From assembly GCF_021606685.1 (NCBI RefSeq), contig NZ_WKCB01000032.1:1-57683 (forward strand): a stretch of 57,683 nucleotides of DNA. The letters run 5' to 3'. Position numbers and translations under genes: made by a program. Below the pieces are notes generated by a model. That model had not been told where the DNA came from. It ran no database searches and worked only from the letters and a program-made list of their open reading frames with translations. Of this stretch, positions 53,879 through 57,683 are shown piece after piece. Within the stretch, counting starts at the first letter, position 1. Each line of letters opens with the position of its first letter. Source of the DNA: Pseudomonas syringae. Lineage in GTDB: Bacteria > Pseudomonadota > Gammaproteobacteria > Pseudomonadales > Pseudomonadaceae.

Positions 53879-54535
53879 TTAGCCAAATTGGTCCGCCGAT
53901 GCGCGGGTTGTCTGATGGAAAGCCGAGGCGGTGATGCCCCACTGGCCCAACCAGTAAGTGACGATCAGCGCATACGGCGCGGCCTCGAATGCCAGCACAA
54001 ACCGATTGATGCCGATCAGCGTGTCGGAACACACAAACAACCCGGCACCCACCGCCGCCAACAGGCTTGAGCGTTTGGGCACCGCAGTGCCCAGGCGGGC
54101 CAGCGCACGCCAGAGCATCGCGCTGATCACCAGGGCATACACCACCACCGGAACCAGCAGCTCGCCCAGGCCGTGGGCAATCAGGATGCTCAACAGCACC
54201 GCGCCTACGCCCAGCGCCAGCACCAGCGGCAGCAGGGCCAAACGCCGGCAATCGCTGAAATAGGCTTTGAGGTAGGCCAGGTGCGCCAACAGGAAGGCGC
54301 CGAGCCCAAAGATAAACAGGTCGCCGGGCCAGGCCAGCAGCACATCGCCGACCAGGGAAAAAATCAGCCCCAGGCTGATCCAGCGTCGATAGTCGGTGGG
54401 CGGTGCGTCATGCAGCCAGCCCAGCAGCGCCAGTACCGGCAGCGGCTTGACCAGCAGGCACAGCAGCGCCGCATGGGTGCTCAGGCCGTAGATAAACGTG
54501 CCGGCGCCCATCAACGCGAGGATCAGCCATGGCAT
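53879..54535 (-). CDS. YhhN/lysoplasmalogenase family membrane protein
   Basis: This 218-residue protein has about seven to eight predicted helices and the YhhN-family pattern (LLVKPLPVLALLGWLHDAPPTDYRRWISLGLIFSLVGDVLLAWPGDLFIFGLGAFLLAHLAYLKAYF). The conserved acidic residues in GDVLLAWPGD and in CSDTLIGINRF are typical. Related eukaryotic TMEM86 proteins hydrolyse lysoplasmalogen; the bacterial substrate is not settled. One base separates it from the next gene. Confidence 0.87.
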   Translation of the reverse strand: MPWLILALMGAGTFIYGLSTHAALLCLLVKPLPVLALLGWLHDAPPTDYRRWISLGLIFSLVGDVLLAWPGDLFIFGLGAFLLAHLAYLKAYFSDCRRLALLPLVLALGVGAVLLSILIAHGLGELLVPVVVYALVISAMLWRALARLGTAVPKRSSLLAAVGAGLFVCSDTLIGINRFVLAFEAAPYALIVTYWLGQWGITASAFHQTTRASADQFG

Positions 54536-54536
54536 C

Positions 54537-54926
54537 TCAGTTCACCGTGATGGCGCAATCGAAGCTTTCGGCGGGTTCGGCTTCTGGCTCCCAAGGTTGC
54601 TGGGAGGTCAGGCGCAAACGACCCTGGCCGGCCGCGAAGGCCTGGAAGCGCCAGGTGGATTGGCCGCCGCCACCGATGACACCGGATTCCGAGCTGCTGT
54701 AGACCTCGGGGCTCAACGCACGCAGCACGCCGCCAGCGGAATCCTGGATGGCCCAGCGGTATCCGGTGGTGGGGTTGCTGGGCAGGGTGAGGATCAGGTT
54801 TTGCCCGAATTTAAGCTGGAGCGGGCAGGCGCTCTGGTCTTCCACGCTGATGTTTTGCTTAGGTGCACTGGCGCAGGCGGCCAGCAGGGCAAGGCTCAAG
54901 GGGAGAAGCAGGCGGGCAGCGGTCAT
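54537..54926 (-). CDS. Chagasin-type cysteine protease inhibitor (I42), lipoprotein
   Basis: This 129-residue protein starts with a lipoprotein signal (LLLPLSLALLAACASAPKQ, lipobox LAAC). The mature part has the inhibitor loop NPTTGYRW, the middle Ser/Gly-rich loop (GVIGGGGQSTWRF) and LTSQQPWEP, the three loops of the chagasin fold. It should bind papain-like cysteine peptidases. The P. aeruginosa counterpart (PA0778) is also upstream of the same second Lon gene as far as I recall. Confidence 0.88.
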   Translation of the reverse strand: MTAARLLLPLSLALLAACASAPKQNISVEDQSACPLQLKFGQNLILTLPSNPTTGYRWAIQDSAGGVLRALSPEVYSSSESGVIGGGGQSTWRFQAFAAGQGRLRLTSQQPWEPEAEPAESFDCAITVN

Positions 54927-55011
54927 GGGGGCTCCGTTGTTTGACGACGAAGGGCGAGCATAACCGAAGATGAGACAAGGTGTGACAAGGCGGGGTTGTG
55001 TGTTGGCAGGT

Positions 55012-55099
55012 CTGGCCTCATCGGGGGCAAGCCCCCTCCCACATTTTGAACTGTGAATACTTTCAAGTGTGGGAGGGGGCTTGCCCCCGATGAGGCCAG
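55012..55099. repeat. Inside-out REP pair
   Basis: Two perfect 32-base arms (55012-55043 and 55068-55099) flank a 24-base loop. Here the CCCACA/TGTGGG tips face inward and the CCCCCGATGAGGCCAG part faces outward, the reverse of the other REPINs. It looks like the junction of two half-REPINs. It lies between the Lon gene and the inhibitor gene and could terminate the Lon transcript. Confidence 0.9.
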
Positions 55100-55118
55100 C
55101 TCAGGCACTACACAACTA

Positions 55119-57539
55119 TCAGAACAACACCTTCGCCACATCCGCAAACCGCTTGGCAAAGTGCACCGTCATGCCCTCTTTGAGGTACTCCGGCAACTCT
55201 TCAAAGCTGCCACGGTTCGGCTCCGGCAGGATCAGCTCGTGAATCTTCTGACGCCGCGCCGCGATCACCTTCTCGCGCACCCCGCCAATCGGCAGCACAT
55301 GCCCGGTCAACGTCAGCTCACCGGTCATCGCCACGCCTTTTTTCGGCGCCTGGTTGCGCGCCAGCGACAGCAACGCACTGGCCATTGTCACCCCGGCGCT
55401 CGGGCCGTCTTTCGGCGTGGCGCCTTCCGGCACGTGCAAGTGCACGAAGGCTTCGTCGAAGAACTTGGGGTCACCGCCAAACGACTTGAGGTTGGAGCTG
55501 ATGTAGCTGTAAGCGATTTCGGCAGATTCCTTCATCACTTCACCCAACTGTCCGGTGAGCTTGAAGCCGCGATTGAGCGTGTGAATACGCGTCGCCTCGA
55601 TCGGCAAGGTCGCGCCGCCCATGCTGGTCCAGGCCAGGCCGGTGATCACGCCGGTGCCGGACAGCACTTGCTCGTTGCGAAACACCGGCATGCCCAGGGA
55701 GCTTTCCAGGTCCTTGGTGCCGAGCTTGATCACCGAGTCCGGCTCATCCAGCAGCTTGACCACCGCCTTGCGCACCAGTTTGCCCAGCTGCTTCTCCAGT
55801 TGGCGCACCCCGGCTTCCCGCGCATAACCGTCGATCAATGCGCGCAGGGCGCCATCGCTGATGGTCAGGCTGGTTTTCGACACGCCGGCTTTTTCCAGCT
55901 GTTTGGGCCACAGGTGGCGCTTGGCGATGGCGACTTTTTCTTCGGTGATGTAGCCCGACAGGCGAATCACTTCCATGCGGTCCAGCAACGGGCCGGGGAT
56001 CGAGTCCAGGGTGTTGGCGGTGCACACGAAGAGTACCTTGGACAGGTCCAGGCGCAGGTCCAGGTAGTGGTCGAGGAATTCGACGTTCTGCTCCGGGTCG
56101 AGGGTTTCGAGCAGGGCCGAGGCGGGGTCGCCCTGGAAGCTCTGGCCCATCTTGTCGATCTCGTCGAGCATGATCACCGGGTTCATCACTTCCACATCTT
56201 TTAGCGCCTGCACCAGCTTGCCCGGCAGGGCGCCGATGTAAGTGCGGCGATGGCCCTTGATCTCGGCCTCGTCGCGCATGCCGCCGACGCTGAAACGGTA
56301 GAACGGCCGGCCCAGCGACTCGGCGATGGATTTACCCACGCTGGTCTTGCCCACGCCCGGCGGGCCCACCAGCAGCACAATGGAGCCGGCGACTTCGCCT
56401 TTGTAGGCGCCCACCGCCAGGAACTCGAGGATGCGACTCTTGATGTCGTCCAGCCCCGCGTGGTGTTTGTCCAGGACCTTGCGCGCGTGTTTCAGGTCGA
56501 GCTTGTCCTCGCCATACACGCCCCACGGCACCGAGGTGGCCCAGTCCAGGTAGTTGCGCGTCACCGCGTATTCCGGCGAGCCGGTTTCGAGGATCGACAG
56601 TTTGTTCAATTCTTCATCAATGCGTTTTTTCGCCTGGGGCGGCAGCACCTTGCCTTCCAGGCGCTGCTCGAACTGCTCGACGTCCGCGCTGCGGTCGTCC
56701 TTGGTCAGGCCCAGCTCTTGCTGGATGACCTTGAGTTGTTCCTTGAGAAAGAACTCGCGCTGGTGCTCGCCGATCTTGCGGTTCACTTCGGCGGAGAGTT
56801 CTTTTTGCAGGCGCGCAACTTCCACCTCTTTGCGCAGCATCGGCAGGACTTTTTCCATGCGCTTGAGCATCGGCACGCAGTCCAGCACTTCCTGCAGCTC
56901 GTTACCGGTGGCCGACGTCAGCGCGGCGGCGAAGTCGGTAAGCGGTGACGGGTCATTCGGGCTGAAGCGGTTGAGGTAGTTCTTCAGCTCTTCGCTGTAC
57001 AGCGGGTTGAGCGGCAGCAGCTCTTTGATCGCATTGATCAGCGCCATGCCATAGGCCTTGACCTCATCGGTCGGCTCGGTGGGCTGGTGCGGGTATTCGA
57101 CTTCCACCAGGTACGGTGGGCGATGGTGCTTGAGCCAAGTCTTGATGCGGACGCGGGTCAGGCCCTGGGCGACGAATTGCAGTTTGCCGTTCTCGCGGCT
57201 GGCGTGGTGCACCTTCACCAGGGTGCCGTACAGCGGCAGGCTGGAGGTGTCGAAGTGCCGTGGGTCTTCGGGCGGGGTGTCCATGAAGAACAGGGCCAGG
57301 GAGTGGTGGTCGGATTTGCTCACCAGCTCCAGGGTCTCGGCCCACGGCTCCTCATTGACGATCACCGGCAGCACTTGCGCCGGGAAGAACGGCCGATTGT
57401 GGATAGGGATGATGTAGACCTTGTCCGGCAGGTTTTGCCCAGGCAGGGCCAGGCCGGTATTGGACGACGGGGTTTCAGCGTTTTCGGGGTCGGCGTAATC
57501 GTTCAGGTCGTAATCAGGGAATTCTTGCTGGTCGCTCAT
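55119..57539 (-). CDS. ATP-dependent Lon-family protease, AsrA type
   Basis: This 806-residue AAA+ serine protease has a Lon N-terminal substrate domain (NLPDKVYIIPIHNRPFFPAQVLPVIV), a coiled coil (REFFLKEQLKVIQQELGL) and the Walker A GPPGVGKT around K398. The Walker B block VIMLDEIDKMG and the protease dyad Ser714 (KDGPSAGVTM) and Lys757 (GGVREKV) are also present. The long acidic N-terminus and its neighbours match the second Lon of Pseudomonas (AsrA in P. aeruginosa, linked to aminoglycoside-induced stress), not the clpX-linked Lon. The length is standard. Confidence 0.93.
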   Translation of the reverse strand: MSDQQEFPDYDLNDYADPENAETPSSNTGLALPGQNLPDKVYIIPIHNRPFFPAQVLPVIVNEEPWAETLELVSKSDHHSLALFFMDTPPEDPRHFDTSSLPLYGTLVKVHHASRENGKLQFVAQGLTRVRIKTWLKHHRPPYLVEVEYPHQPTEPTDEVKAYGMALINAIKELLPLNPLYSEELKNYLNRFSPNDPSPLTDFAAALTSATGNELQEVLDCVPMLKRMEKVLPMLRKEVEVARLQKELSAEVNRKIGEHQREFFLKEQLKVIQQELGLTKDDRSADVEQFEQRLEGKVLPPQAKKRIDEELNKLSILETGSPEYAVTRNYLDWATSVPWGVYGEDKLDLKHARKVLDKHHAGLDDIKSRILEFLAVGAYKGEVAGSIVLLVGPPGVGKTSVGKSIAESLGRPFYRFSVGGMRDEAEIKGHRRTYIGALPGKLVQALKDVEVMNPVIMLDEIDKMGQSFQGDPASALLETLDPEQNVEFLDHYLDLRLDLSKVLFVCTANTLDSIPGPLLDRMEVIRLSGYITEEKVAIAKRHLWPKQLEKAGVSKTSLTISDGALRALIDGYAREAGVRQLEKQLGKLVRKAVVKLLDEPDSVIKLGTKDLESSLGMPVFRNEQVLSGTGVITGLAWTSMGGATLPIEATRIHTLNRGFKLTGQLGEVMKESAEIAYSYISSNLKSFGGDPKFFDEAFVHLHVPEGATPKDGPSAGVTMASALLSLARNQAPKKGVAMTGELTLTGHVLPIGGVREKVIAARRQKIHELILPEPNRGSFEELPEYLKEGMTVHFAKRFADVAKVLF

Positions 57540-57638
57540 GGGGCACCTGCATAAGGAAGTATGGAGGTTAGATGGGGCGGGGTAGCGGTGGTTTCAATGG
57601 CGGCGTGCAGATAGCAACATATTGCATAAAATTATCAG

Positions 57639-57683
57639 TGTGGGAGCGGGCTTGCTCGCGAATGCGCTGGGTCAGCCAATACA
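57639..57683 (+). repeat. Left half of a further REP element, cut by the window end
   Basis: TGTGGGAGCGGGCTTGCTCGCG is the start of a REP of a slightly different class from the other copies (AGCGGGC instead of AGGGGGC). The window ends within its interior. It lies in the promoter-side region of the Lon gene. Confidence 0.75.

Overview
The window is a piece of a Pseudomonas chromosome, most likely of the P. fluorescens group. The GC-rich coding, the hmgR/hmgABC homogentisate cluster, the HupN-type HU protein, the DUF3509 and DUF3649/PepSY/DUF3325 proteins and the many 89-bp paired REP elements (REPINs, ends TGTGGGAGGGGGC) all point there. Coding density is high and most genes are housekeeping or ordinary catabolic and iron-uptake genes. 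I see no tRNA, rRNA, CRISPR array, phage or intact insertion sequence. Species assignment is inference from gene content and repeats.

Layout: (1) 0.16-2.7 kb: a receiver plus Hpt protein that looks like the tail of an EvgS/BvgS-type sensor, an RcsB/EvgA-like regulator, a SnoaL-like protein and a GIY-YIG protein. (2) 2.8-8.0 kb: a long GST-family protein, a TonB-dependent siderophore receptor with an STN signalling domain, a repeat block and a PBP4-type D-Ala-D-Ala carboxypeptidase with a lipobox. (3) 8.0-13.6 kb: the homogentisate pathway (hmgR divergent from hmgA-fahA-maiA), then an aromatic-acid MFS carrier and a second repeat block. (4) 13.8-24.6 kb: a SirB1-like protein, a Leu/Glu dehydrogenase-like protein lacking the catalytic lysine, yebG with a LexA box, psiE, DUF3509, serine transporter plus serine deaminase with a divergent LysR regulator, an HPF-like ribosome factor, and a 14-TM MFS exporter with a divergent LysR regulator. 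(5) 24.6-32.4 kb: an iron region with fecI-fecR-fecA on the minus strand, and divergently DUF3649-PepSY-DUF3325 followed by a second ECF sigma/FecR pair that has no receptor next to it. (6) 32.4-43.8 kb: membrane glutaredoxin, ndpA, hupN, rlmF, valS, holC, pepA and, divergently, lptF-lptG. (7) 43.9-49.9 kb: lepA-lepB-rnc-era-recO-pdxJ. (8) 50.1-57.5 kb: multicopper oxidase, tadA, cmoB-cmoA, a YhhN lysoplasmalogenase-like protein, a chagasin-type protease inhibitor and an AsrA-type second Lon protease.

The genes form clear functional groups. Tyrosine/phenylalanine breakdown runs through homogentisate to fumarate and acetoacetate. Serine is imported and deaminated to pyruvate. Ferric citrate uptake runs through a FecIRA surface-signalling cascade. 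Wobble-base tRNA enzymes (TadA, CmoA, CmoB) sit together. The most unusual material is non-coding: six 89-bp REPINs and a partial one, one inside-out REP pair, one minimal REP palindrome, and three 130-bp paired elements, two of which carry an 18-bp tandem repeat grown from their right end. The best protein-level anomalies are the Lys-to-Thr change in the dehydrogenase at 14.8 kb, the receptor-less sigma/anti-sigma pair at 30.9-32.4 kb, and the sensor fragment at the left edge. I found no clear evidence for an entirely new multi-gene system.
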